Part shown: one piece after another, positions 1 through 12,400 of the stretch | Position numbering within the stretch: the stretch's first letter is position 1 | Layout: every line of letters begins with the position of its first letter | Assembly (NCBI GenBank): GCA_028015205.1 | Contig: CM051511.1 | Location: forward strand, 30,372,001 to 30,436,000 | Origin: Mytilisepta virgata | Lineage: Eukaryota; Mollusca; Bivalvia; Mytilida; Mytilidae | DNA: 64,000 nt | Reading direction: 5' to 3' | Notes under the pieces: model-generated | Databases searched by the model: none | Told to the model about the DNA's origin: nothing | The model's input: only the letters and a program-made list of their open reading frames with translations | Translations under genes and position numbers: made by a program

Positions 1-280
1 AAACACAGATAACCTAAAATTGAAAATGAACAAACAGTATTGTCCCTTCCAAAAAAGGCTTAAAGACACTCTCCGTGTAAAAATGGCTATTCAAGTCTCA
101 TCTTGGAAAACATATTTCATGATTTATATTGGATTCAGGTATTAAACTACGACACAATACATGTTCGATTTTTTTTAATTTAAACGAATGACAATTTAAA
201 TAAAATCGTAAATGGTTTTTATTGGTTGGAATATATTCAAATTATGCACTTCAAACATTTTCTCACTCATATACGGAAAT

Positions 281-287
281 ATATAAG
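281..287 (+). promoter_or_regulatory. possible TATA box of the receptor gene
   Basis: A TATATAAGG-like stretch lies about 115 bp upstream of the start codon at 401, where a short 5' leader would put it. The sequence is seen directly. Its role is inferred, and AT-rich DNA gives such matches by chance. Confidence 0.2.
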
Positions 288-400
288 GTTTTCCACAAAT
301 TGAAAGCATATGTGCTCTTTTTAAGTATCGTGCGTCCGCTTCTAGCTGCATATCTTAAATGTCATAAACTACATCTCTTATTTTCCTCATGTCAAGGACC

Positions 401-480
401 ATGGTTCGTCATACCCAATTGCTAATTTTGTCATTTATTCACGGAATTGCTATATCGAATGGAAAAATCTGCAGCGAGAG
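401..480 (+). CDS. receptor exon 1: start codon and signal peptide
   Basis: ATG at 401 sits in a good context (ACCATGG). It opens a signal peptide with the hydrophobic core LLILSFI, followed by NGKICSE. The donor AG|GTAAGA leaves phase 2, which the exon at 10717 fits. Confidence 0.85.
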
Positions 481-3400
481 GTAAGAATGTTATATAATAA
501 AACACTAATACAAATACACTTCAACACGGTTGATTTTTTTCTTCATGATAACATGCAGATATTATACATCCTACAGGAACGTAAACCATTATATAGATTA
601 ACTTTTGGGACACTGGGTGTTCATTCTTTGCCACATGCATTACTAAAGTTTAAATAAGTTTATATTAAGATACATGTATGATAAAAAAAAATTATAGCAA
701 GTTCACGTGCAGGTAACTAAATTCCTAGTCAATTTATCTCGCACCAGAAATGTTAAAAACGTTTCCCAGGGAAATCTTTCGTTTATGATTTTACTTACGC
801 GTCAAATAGTACCATCTTACTTTCACTTTCGCTTTTGCACTTCAGCAAATTAATTTGTTTAACCTTCTGATTGAGCTGCACAAGATACCAGCTTAAGCCA
901 CAGTGATTCAAATTGTAGATATATAGAACCTGTTGAATTGTTTTGTATAACATAAATTCTTCATTTAATACATTTTAAAATGTGATATACTTTTGAATTT
1001 TGTCAATACATAAAAGCATTTCCCCGGGAAACTACGTCATTATTTGTTTCCAATAAGCTGCTTGTGAGGAGCCGTTCAATTTTTATCAGAGGGAGGGGCC
1101 GGTGCATAATGAGACGTGGCAAATTACTGTTTTTTTGGTAAATATTTGGGTTGGCAAGATATTTTTTTAATATGTATAGAGGATGGCCCAGAACTTTTTT
1201 TTGTTATGAATCTCATATTCATATATATATATGCGCGACAGCACTGATGAAGGATCTCAGTGATCCGAAATTTTGCTATGTTTGAATTATTTTTATAATT
1301 CAAAATTTTATTTGTTTTATTGACTTAGACGTATGTATTGGAATTTACAATTATAAGATATAAGATTCTATATATATATATATATATATATGGAGTTAAC
1401 GAATACATAAAGATCTTCTTGTCTGAAACCACTTGGCCAATTGGTACAAAAGTAGGCAGCAATAGTCCTTAGCTGGTTCTCTTTCATAAGTATATCCGAT
1501 GACTCGAATCGTCATCCAGGATAGCCACAAGAGCCATACATTGTTAAACATAGGACCCTATAGGAAATTTACTTAAAGATCTTCTTTTTCGTAACCACTT
1601 GGCCAATTGGAAGAAAACTTCACCGCAATAGTCCTTAGGTGGTTCTCTTTCTGAATTATTTTAGATGACCCTGTTCACAATCAAAGATGGCTGCCAGAGC
1701 TGAACTTAGTTTAACATAGCACCTAATGGAAAAGTTCGCTGAAACCAATGAGCCAATTGGAACTTGACAGCAATGTGCCAGGCTGCCTGTCAAGATGGAC
1801 ATAGTCCAGATGAGCGATACAGGCTCCTGGGAGCTTCTAGTTATATTTACCACAATCTGTTGTTTTCTTTTTTCTTAGTATATATACATATGTATCAAAC
1901 ACTAGTCTTATCCCTGTATGCTGTTTTAGGCAATTGGTCATAATTATTGACAATTCAAAACCTTTCAAACATTTTTTAAACTAGATACCTTAATGAAAAT
2001 TCTCACTTAGATATCAACAATAAAAAGTTGGATTTTTTCTAATTTTACATTTACAATGCATGAGAATGCATAGATTTCTAAACATGAATTAATACAATTG
2101 ATCCAAATCATTTACACTCAACTAGTGTAATGTCAGCGGACTACACGAAACAGTCGTACAATATTGAAGTGGTACACAAGATATAGCTCAAATAGTTTTC
2201 ATCTTCCAATATCTCCAACAAGAGCGTCTGTTTTGTGGAAAATGAATAATCTCCCTGGAAACAGACAACAACAATGTTTTCCAGGAAAACTATACATACT
2301 CAAATGCTATCTACGAATAATATCCCCAGGAAACAGACAATCAAACAACCTTTCTTTGGGAAACAATATATATATATACAACCGAAAAACGTTTCCGTTT
2401 GTAAAATTACATATTTAAATGTTATCCACGAATAATTCCCCCAGGAAACAATCAAACAACCTTTCTTTGGGAAACTATATATATATATATATATATACGT
2501 CTAAATACTAACCCAACACTGTTAAAATCAGATTTTAATACTGTCAAATTTCTGTCCGCCTATGGCGGGACTCGAACTGACACCGTTGAGACACTATGGC
2601 ACCTATTCGCCTAGCACCATGTCCAGCGCCCTAGACCACTTGGCCAAATCCGCTATATAAAAATATAGCTTCAGTGACAGAGGTGAAACTTGGGATGAAC
2701 ATGGTACATGTGTGTATGCGTGTGGCGATGGAATTTTATTACCTCACTCGCATTTATTTGGCAGCAATCTGATTTAGCTATTTTTTGATACATTATATGG
2801 GATGATAATGTTTTATTATCATACAGTCACAGTAAATACAGTATTTAACTAATCGTCTTAATATTGTGACAACCATATAATGTATATATCCAGTGGATTT
2901 CCGAAGCATTATCGGAGATACAGGGTAGTCCTAAATATTTATATACGTCTAAATACTAACCCAAAACTGTTAAAATCAGATTTTAATACTGTCAAATTTC
3001 TGTCCGCCTATGGCGGGACTCGAACTCACACCGTTGAGACACTATGGCACATATTCGCCTAGCACTATGTCCAGTTATATATATATATAACTGTTATCCA
3101 GGAAACAGACAAGAAAGCATTTCCTTGCAAAACAAAACATATTTATCCATTATCCGTGACTAGATTCCCTAGGAAATAAACAACCAAAAAACAATTCCTT
3201 GGGAAACTATACAATTTCAATTTTTGCCATTAATAATATCCCCATGAAGTAGTCGGGAAACAATACATATTCAGCTGTTATGCATTAGTAATTTCCAAAG
3301 GAAACAGACAAGAAAATCAATTTTTTGGGAAACAATACATATTCATCTATTATCTCTGACAAGTTTCCATAATAAATTAACAACCAACATACATTTCCTT

Positions 3401-6400
3401 GGGAAACTATACATTTTCAATTATTATCTATGATTTCCCCAGGAAACCGACAACACAAATATGTTTCTTTGGGAAACAATCCATATTCAACTGTTGTCCA
3501 TGAGTAATTTCCCAAGAAAACATACAAGAAAAGCATTGTATCGGAAAAAATACATATTTATCTATTATCCCTGACTAGATTCCATGGAAACAAACAATCA
3601 AAAAAATTCCTTGTTTAATTATACATATTCATTTTTTACATGAATAATATCCTACGGAAACAGAAAACCAAGAAAAAAGTTTCCTCGGGAAATAATACAT
3701 ATCCAATTGTTAACCAAATGTAATATATGAAAGATGCAGAAATTTACCAAAATGATTTAGCACAATTAATCAAAATCAAATACACACTACTGGTTTAAAA
3801 TTTCATTTTAGAGGATAATTATAACATTATAATATTATAATAAGAGCTGAAGAAGATAATTCCTTTGATCTTGATATTTATGAAAAAAATGTATATAATA
3901 TAGTATATATATATATATTCATCTATTATCCCTGACTAGTTTCCCCAGAAAACACACAACTAAAAAACGTTTCCTTTGAAAACTATATATTTTCCATTTT
4001 TATCCATGAATGATTTCCCTGGGAAACATACAACCAAAAAACGTTTCTTTGGGCAACATGATCTATTCAATTTATGGATATCGGTCCATTTCAGTCTGTA
4101 ATAGCATAAAAACATTTGATTTCTCTACCCCCTATACCACCATTCCTCATTCACAACTGAAGGAGAAGTTGAAAGATCTAATCCGTCGATGCTTTCAAAA
4201 TAAAAATGGCAACAACAGATACACATTCCTTGTCATTGGTAGAGATAAATCATACTTTGTTAAAAACCACTCTAAATCTAACAAAAAATATACAGAGGAC
4301 GAAATTGTCCTGATGATTGAATTTTTGATCGACAACATATTTGCTCAATTTGGTGGACGTGTTTTCCAACAGACAATTGGCATTCCTATGGGTACTAATT
4401 TTGTTCCTTTACTCATATGAAGCAGACTTCCTTGACGGGCTTCTTAAGGAAAAACAGAAGAAATTAGCCTGTACCTTTAATTTCAGCTTCCGCTACATAG
4501 ATGATGTCCTATCACTCAACAATTCACGTTTTGGGAATTTCTTACATCTATCCCAATGAGCTCGAAATTAAGGATACAACAGACACTGCCAAGTCTGCAT
4601 CTTATCTTGACCTTCACCTCGAAATTGACACCAGAGGAAGGTTGAATACAAAACTTTACGACACACGGGATGACTTCCCGGACAGAGCCCGGCTTCCGAC
4701 AGAAAAGTTGTTCAGACAGGGGTACGTTGCTCCTAAGCTGAAGTCATCCTTATTAAAGTTTTATGGGCATCATCATGACTTGGTTGACAGGTATGAAAAA
4801 ACCGTTTCCCAAATGAAAATGGACCTGTTCCATTCATATTATCCCTTCCGCATATCGGATTTGACATGGACAGCATGGCAGGTGTCCTGCAGGAAGCAAG
4901 GACTGCTTACTCTTCCGGAGCACTTGAGTCTACTCCCGGTTTTTTATGGGGTCCATGTTGTTCATATGTTTTTAGTTTTAAATTGTAGTGTATGTATTGT
5001 TTTGGTCTTGTCTTCGTTGTTCTCCGGAGTTGTCAGTTGTTGCGATTTTTCTCTCCTTCGAATATCCCTTTGGTATTTCTTGACTTTACTTATATTGCTT
5101 TTTCATATATAATTTAGGAAATATGCAGTGAATTACCAACATAAGCTAGCGCTACTGATGAAAATCAACTTTACGCTACTGGTTAATAATTCATTTGAGA
5201 GTATAATTATAAACAATTATTATATTATGAGCTGATTCAACAAGAGGATATCTCCTTTGGTCTTGACATTTATTTATCTTGTTTTATTGTTTAATGAGAC
5301 AATTCCCGGGGAACAATTGAAATCCGACTTCCTACCAAATACAATATTTGGCAAATGCATCGATTTCTACAAGTTATTAAATACTGTAACCAATTGAACT
5401 CATCTAAATTTTACAATTTTATAAATCTCAAAGGATTAAATGAACAATTAATTAGTTTTTGAAGTGGAACAAAAAGAAGAATATTTGCTAGAGCATTATT
5501 TTTTCCGAGAAAAAGAACAGCAAATAAGAGTATCTCTTTTTATGTGAAATTGAATTATTTACTAGGGAAACAATACGTATTCAATTGTTATAAATTAATT
5601 ATATCCCGAGGAAACAAACAACAAAATTGTTTCCTTGGGAAAAATATATATTCTCATTTAATCCATCTAAGATTTCCCCAGGAAAACAGACAAGAAACGC
5701 ATTTCCTTGGAGAAACAATACTTATTCATCTATCCCTGCCTAGTTTTGCTTAGAAAACAAACAACGAAAACAAAATTCCTTGGGACGCTATACATAGTCA
5801 ATTGTTTTTCATGAAAAATATAAAACCCTGGTTAAGAAGCTTTTGTGACAGCAGTAATCCTTTCAATATCCTTTCAATTCCTCGAGACATTGTTAAAAAG
5901 AGTGGAAAAACCTATTGATAAGGTTAGATTCACGGACATAGGTAACCCTATATGCCCTTCTATTATAATAGAATAACAAAAGACTGACCTAAAAATGCAA
6001 TAATATACAATATTTTAAAATTCATTAAATGAATAATTTATTGTGAAAACAATACAGCATGTCTTTTATATCTGCAGTCTGAGCTTATATGCAGCTCAAT
6101 CAAATGGTTCCACAAAGAAAATGTTAGTTCTGTAATTGAAGAACATTTCTCATTAGTAACAAGCAGCACAGCATGATTTCCTTTGGAAACAAATCATGAA
6201 GTAGTTACCTGGGGAAATGCTTTTATATATGTTTTATATATTGATAAAATTAAAAACTATACCATATTTTAACACGTATTAATGAATAATTTATAATGAG
6301 GAACAATACACCAGGTCATATATATCTGCAGTTTGAACTTATATAGCTTGATCTGGTATTTCAAAGAAAATATTATAACCAACGAAAAATATCAGATCTG

Positions 6401-9400
6401 TATTCGCCGAAGATTTCTGGTCAGTAAGCTTAGTACCATTCAATATTTATCAGAGGGATGGGGCGGTGCATGCTAAAAATTGTTTCATAAAAAAAATGTT
6501 GTCCATCCTATTAAATTGTGCAAGAAAGTGATTGCCCATCTCCAGATTTCGGTAAAAACAGTGTTTGCTCTGTTATAACTAAAAGACAATCAATCATTAT
6601 TAGCTTCTTGTTCTCTTTGAAGGTATTACAAATTTGCATGTTTATGCCTAGAAATCGCAGAACAGACTTTTGGTGTAATACAGAATACAAAATGTATTTT
6701 TTAATTCCATATATATACAGAATCATATTATTTTATTATTGTAAATTCCAATATGAATAAATATACAATTAAGTACATTTTAAATTTTTTCTACCCCACC
6801 CTAAAACCCCCAACCCAACATTATTAAATGTGCCTTTCAATATCAGAAATAAGGAACATACATTGTACATACATCTGTTCTTTTTACATGTTGAGTAAAA
6901 AATTAAATGTTGTTGGTTGACAAAGTTATAAAGTTGTTAATTGTGTTTCCATGTTGCATGTTTTTTTTCTATTTTTAAAATACATTAAAATCATAAATAG
7001 TTATTTTTGTTTTATTAAGTTTTTGTGCATGCAGAAGAAATTTTCGAACAAGCCGATGACATTCATAACAAAAATATAATCTTGCCCATCTAAATATTTA
7101 CCCAAAACAGTATTTGCCCGTCCCATTATGCAATGGTGCATCCCTTTGATGAAAATTGAACGGTTCCTAACAAGCAGCACAGCGTGGTTTCCATTGGGGA
7201 AATGCTTTTATATATTGACAAAATACAAAAGTATATCACATTTTAAAATGTATGTGGCTTAATCCTGTATCATATCCAGCTCAATGTACATTTACATTTG
7301 TACATATGTGTCTCTAGTGTATTGCTACAGTGATATTATTGACCTATAATCATCACTGCTGAAAAGAAATGCCCTAATATATTTCTGACGAATTATTCGT
7401 GGTATACCAATTTTCGTGGATTTAGTGGGCAAATCAATCCATGAATTTAGGAACCCAACGAAATAATACTTTAGAGCATTTTACAAGAAAGTTCGATTTC
7501 GTTACCGAGAATACAAGTTCACGTTTATTATTCGATGTTTATGAAATAAACTTGTTTAGGAGTATGCAAAGAATGCTTAAAGTGTAGAATATTAATAATT
7601 TGTAAAAGTCACTAAAACTACAGTTGCGAACAGTCATAACCTCTCGTCCCTGTCAACTTCCACAATAGTTCTGAGAAGTTAACTTTGAGCAGTTCTCTAA
7701 GTTAACTTAGAGCAGTCAGGAACAAGAACATTTCTGGTCAAGAATTAGAGCAGTCCTGGTCCACGACTGCTTTTTAGAACAGCTCTGGTCAAGCATCAGA
7801 GCAATCGTGGTCCACAATTGCTTTTTAGAACAGTTCTGGTGAAGAATTAGAGCAGTCCTGGTCCACGACTGCTTTTGCGACGATATCGCTACATTTCATC
7901 AATTGTTATATCATCATTATAGAACCCATCATCGGAGGCCATCCTTTTTTTTATAATTACTTACTCAAGGAGAAAAGATCTGTAGTAAAAAAATAATAGT
8001 AATAAAATTAAAATTAAAAATAAAATAATATAAAATAAAATTACAATAAAAAAAAAATAGCAAAATTAACATTAAAAAATAGCAAAATTAACATTAAAAA
8101 AATAGCAAAATTTAAAATAAAATTAAAAAATTAAAAAAAATGAAATTACAATTTAAAAAAAATGTCAGGTCAGGGATACAATCCACGCCATAAATGGGTG
8201 GGTAACATGATCAATTCTATTACCCTGTCTAGATCATGGCAGGTTAGAGCTGTTCTAGACCATGACAGGTTAGAGTTGTTCTTGACCATCACAGGTTAGA
8301 GCTGTTCTTGACCATGGCATCTTAGAGCAGTCAGAATCGGTCAGGATTCTGTTCTAGAGCAGTCAAGATTATATTCTAGAGAAGTTCTAAAGCAGTCAGC
8401 AGAATTGCTCTAAGTTAACTTAGAGCAGTCAGTAGAGCTGCTCTAATATAACATGGTGAGAGGTTATGTCTGCACCTAACTGTATAAAAATAATTAAAAA
8501 AATCAAATGTTAATGTTCTTTTATTTATTCAATTTGTTAATTTTGTCACTTTAAGTGAAACATAGTAAAGTATGTCATTACAGTAAACAAAGGGCATTTT
8601 GAATTCATGACCATGGATGAAAATTGCTGCCTGAAAAAAAATTGTAATATAATAAAAAAATGTACAATGTAAAATAAAAACAAATTACATTGTCTTTGAT
8701 TTACTTTATACGGTGCACATTATTGTCTTTTCCTTAAGTGCCAATTAAATCGTATTATATCCTTAGATTTCAGAGCTATAACTCATTATTGATTCATTTG
8801 TACATGTATCTGAATTAGTGTTATAAATCATTTTTATGACTCAATAATAAGGGAACCCTTATATCCTTCATCCAATTAGGCAATAAGGTTATGCAACAAA
8901 TATCCACAAACAATGTGCAGTTGAATTAAACTAGTGTTGTTAGTCTTGTTTGAATTTAAATGATGGAATGGGGATACATGGTGAATAATACATGGCCAAA
9001 CCTATATCACATGCTATCAGTCCGAGGGCCTTCAGCATGTGATATAGGTTGGACCATGTCTTATTCTTTATATCATATATATATGTTATATGAATGCAAC
9101 CGAAGAACTCCAAACAAAATAAAAGTGTGTTCCGACTAGGGGTTGATATAGGGTATGCGATATAGGTCTTGGAAAGTCATGTATAATGCATATTAAAAAC
9201 GTATGATATACTTTAATATTTTTGGCACTTACGAAAAAATTCCAAAATCTTAAATTCAGCTCACCTTTACACATTAAGCGTACAATGTATCAATTCTTTG
9301 AACAAAAATTCTGTATGATTTCTATGCTTTTTACCTTTGATAACCTGGTTAAAGAAATACATTAAGTTTGTGAAACATTTACATTCCGAACAGGGGTTGG

Positions 9401-12400
9401 AGTATTGAAATGGATTTTTTTGTAATACTTTATAAGCAGAACCTTTATCGTTACTTTGACTAATTTTATTATTTTCTTACATTTTTGGCCGGGGGGAGGG
9501 GGAGGGGGAAGGGGAGGGTGATTAAGTTTTGAAACTAATGAAATATATGTGTAATAAATAAATTAATATATTGAAGGGCTGCTTAAGTCAGGTGCTTGCT
9601 ATTAAAATGTAATGTCTCCAACGGTCAGGATATTTTAGACTGAAGCAAACGGTGCTTTTACGGATATGGGTTCAGCCATTTTCTTGAAAAAAACGTTTAT
9701 GTCATTTTTGATAGTCTTTCATAGTAATAAAATAGCATACAATGAATAAAAACTATGTTCTTAGTATTGCTGGACACTGCCGTCAGTTTAAAGAAGTGTG
9801 TTTCGGGGTTATTCATATTTTGTTGTTTTTGTTGCTCTTGAAATCTACCTTTTAAATTTTCGTTAGAGTTACATGTGTTTGGAGGTTTTAGAAAAAGACT
9901 TTCTGTCATCCCTCGCAGGGCATATCTTCCTTCACAGAAACAAAAGTTAACAATAATTAAGTTTATTTATTTATACTTTTCATAAGTCACACTTGTCAAG
10001 GAATATGAACATAAGAGAAAAAAATGAAGAGAGTTTTCCTTGTTTAATGTACAAGAATAACAAGCACATAAAGCATTTCAGTATAAGGGTCAAATGGTAT
10101 TCCAATGAAAGAAAACAGATCATTTGTGACATTTTTACATGGTCTTATATTGAATTTCGTAGTGACGCTAGAGAAATGAAAAATGTTTGTTTAAAGGATA
10201 CAATTTTAGTATCCATTCTTGACCAGATGGAAATCTCTAGATGTTTTAAACCTATAAAAAAATTGCATGTTTAACTTCGTGTTATAAAATTGACGCGCCC
10301 CAAATAGTTGTTTAACAGTAAAGAATGCAAATGTTCCGATAACTGTCGTTTCCGACAGCAATATTTATTGTCAAATTGATATCCTTTCTGATTTATCTTT
10401 TTGTTTTGAATTTAAAAAAATATTTATATTTTAACTTTAAATAATTGGACCTCTTAAATAAACACAAGTACGTAGACTCCTTTGATTTGATGCACTTGTT
10501 TATTAACATTCACGGAGAAAACTTTAGAACAATTGACGTAAACTGGACCACAGAGTTTAATCCTGGTTTAATACCCAATACTGCAGAATAGCAAATAAAA
10601 TTGTACGTTGGCGTGTAGAACATACCGACTCGGTTTTTACTTTAACGTTATCCGTTTTCATCCGCGTTTATCGTAAATTAATATATCTCAAAGTCGGTGA
10701 TATGAACTTTTTTCAGAGGTGAACGTTACTGTTGTGCAAATTCGGAAGAACTAAATGGTAGCTGTGTTGGTAAGTATTTATTAGCAATAGCAATTTAAGA
10801 ACCTTTATGGATCAGTTATCGGTGTTAAATTTCAATGAGAACAGACAAAATACTGTTGCAAGAAATATGCTGTAATTAAAGCATGATGAACGTAAAACCA
10901 TTGATGTATATCGATATAATTTAAGTGACCGGTACGAATTTTCTATTTCATTATAATACGACCAGATTTTTGCAGTCATATTTCTTGATTACTCCTTGGT
11001 GTCAAATCCTACACAATTAAAATTGTTAATATGCATGATTGTTCAATACACTGTCCTTGAAAATTCAAGATCCGAGTTTGGCATAGACATACTTAGCAAC
11101 TGCAAAGTTAAAAATGAATACATTCGATGAACTGGCTTCGTTTTTTGTAAAGTACAGCAGACGGAATCTTATTTCTCGAGTTAGATTATAACATTTTTGT
11201 GGAATGTCTTTTAATAAAAAGGGTCATAGTTAATTACATTTGTTTGGTTAAACCTGTTTCCATTCTACCTTACATCTATAATTAAAGTCCAACTTAATCT
11301 AATCTTAATCTAACTTATTTTCGTGCAAGCCGCACAATTTGACGAAGATAGAACTACATAATCCGTTGCTTTAAACATTTGGTTACACTTGGTTGAACGT
11401 GTAAATCACAAAATATGAAGTGCGAAACGTGTGCATGTAACGTGCGAAACGTGTGCGTGCAACGTGTGAATCTTGTGCATGCAACGAGCATATTTCAAAC
11501 TCGAATTAAAAGATTGCTAATATAAATTATCCAGTTTATTATACACCTGCAAACAAAGTTTGGAGGGTATATAGGAATCACCTTGTCCGTCCGTTTGTCT
11601 GTCGTGCCGTCCGTCCGTCCGTCCTTAGGAGAAGGATCTTGTGTGGTTATTTATCAAATGTACAGGTGCAGGAAGCAAGATAATTATCGCCGGATGCTTT
11701 ACTTTGCAAAGGGAGATAATCCAACTTAAGGGTTTAACATGTTTAATGCTTGTAAGCGCAACTCCTCTTAAACCGTTCAATTTTTTTTTATGAAACTGTA
11801 TATGATGGTTTGGCGTCATATGTAGATATGTATGAAGCAAGATAACTAACGCGGATTCTTGCAATGGTGGATAATCCAATTTTACAAGTTTAAGGCTTGT
11901 AAGCGCAACTCCTCCTAAACGGCTTATTGAGTTTTTATTATAATTCACACAGTTGTATTCCAAAATTTGAACATTCATAGTATTGTGAGGTCACTCACAG
12001 TTCTAGCTTTGTTTGAAAAGAATAAAATAAATGAAATGTTCCCTAAATGATAATATAACTTACAACATTTTCAAATTAAACATAGATTTGAAGTTAAAAT
12101 TTGTTTTTAAACATCTTAAGTTATTCCAAAAATCTTAATAAGTTTTTTTTTATATTTTTTTTACAATTGTCATGTATATTGATTTATATATTCATAGTAC
12201 ACTTTTTACATGAACAATCGTTTGGTTATTATGTACCCATGACATGATATTTTTTGTTTTGAAGAAATCATAAAATATTATGGAGTACTGTTTATTTTAC
12301 TGACAAATTTATTATTATCATACCAATTTTGCTTAATAGGCTATATGCATAAGTTAATTAGGTCAAACTAACATGAGCAGGTTTATAAATTTTCAATTTT

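Larger units (their letters stand above)
2230..4060. repeat. degenerate ~75-85 bp satellite-like array with GGGAAAC/GTTTCC motifs
   Basis: More than fifteen diverged units of the form CCCCAGGAAACAGACAA, then a TTTCCTTGGGAAAC half-palindrome, then ATACATATTCA and TTATCCATGA. SINE copies interrupt it and the reverse transcriptase remnant borders it. A continuation lies at 5545-5800, beyond that remnant. Confidence 0.7.

Noticed and set aside
2567..2655. A functional tRNA gene on the minus strand
   Set aside because: A and B boxes are present, but no paired acceptor stem or clear anticodon arm, and the sequence continues into a repeated tail with a second truncated copy nearby; a SINE explains it better.
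2880..3062. 60-codon plus frame containing YGGTRTHT
   Set aside because: It is a translation of the SINE B-box region, not a protein.
6511..6760. Opposing 71- and 80-codon frames
   Set aside because: Both strands are open over the same bases in a repeat-rich stretch; no motif or splice context.
9993..10274. 93-codon plus frame in receptor intron 1
   Set aside because: Low-complexity Lys/Asn/Ile-rich translation without a domain or splice signals in phase with the receptor.
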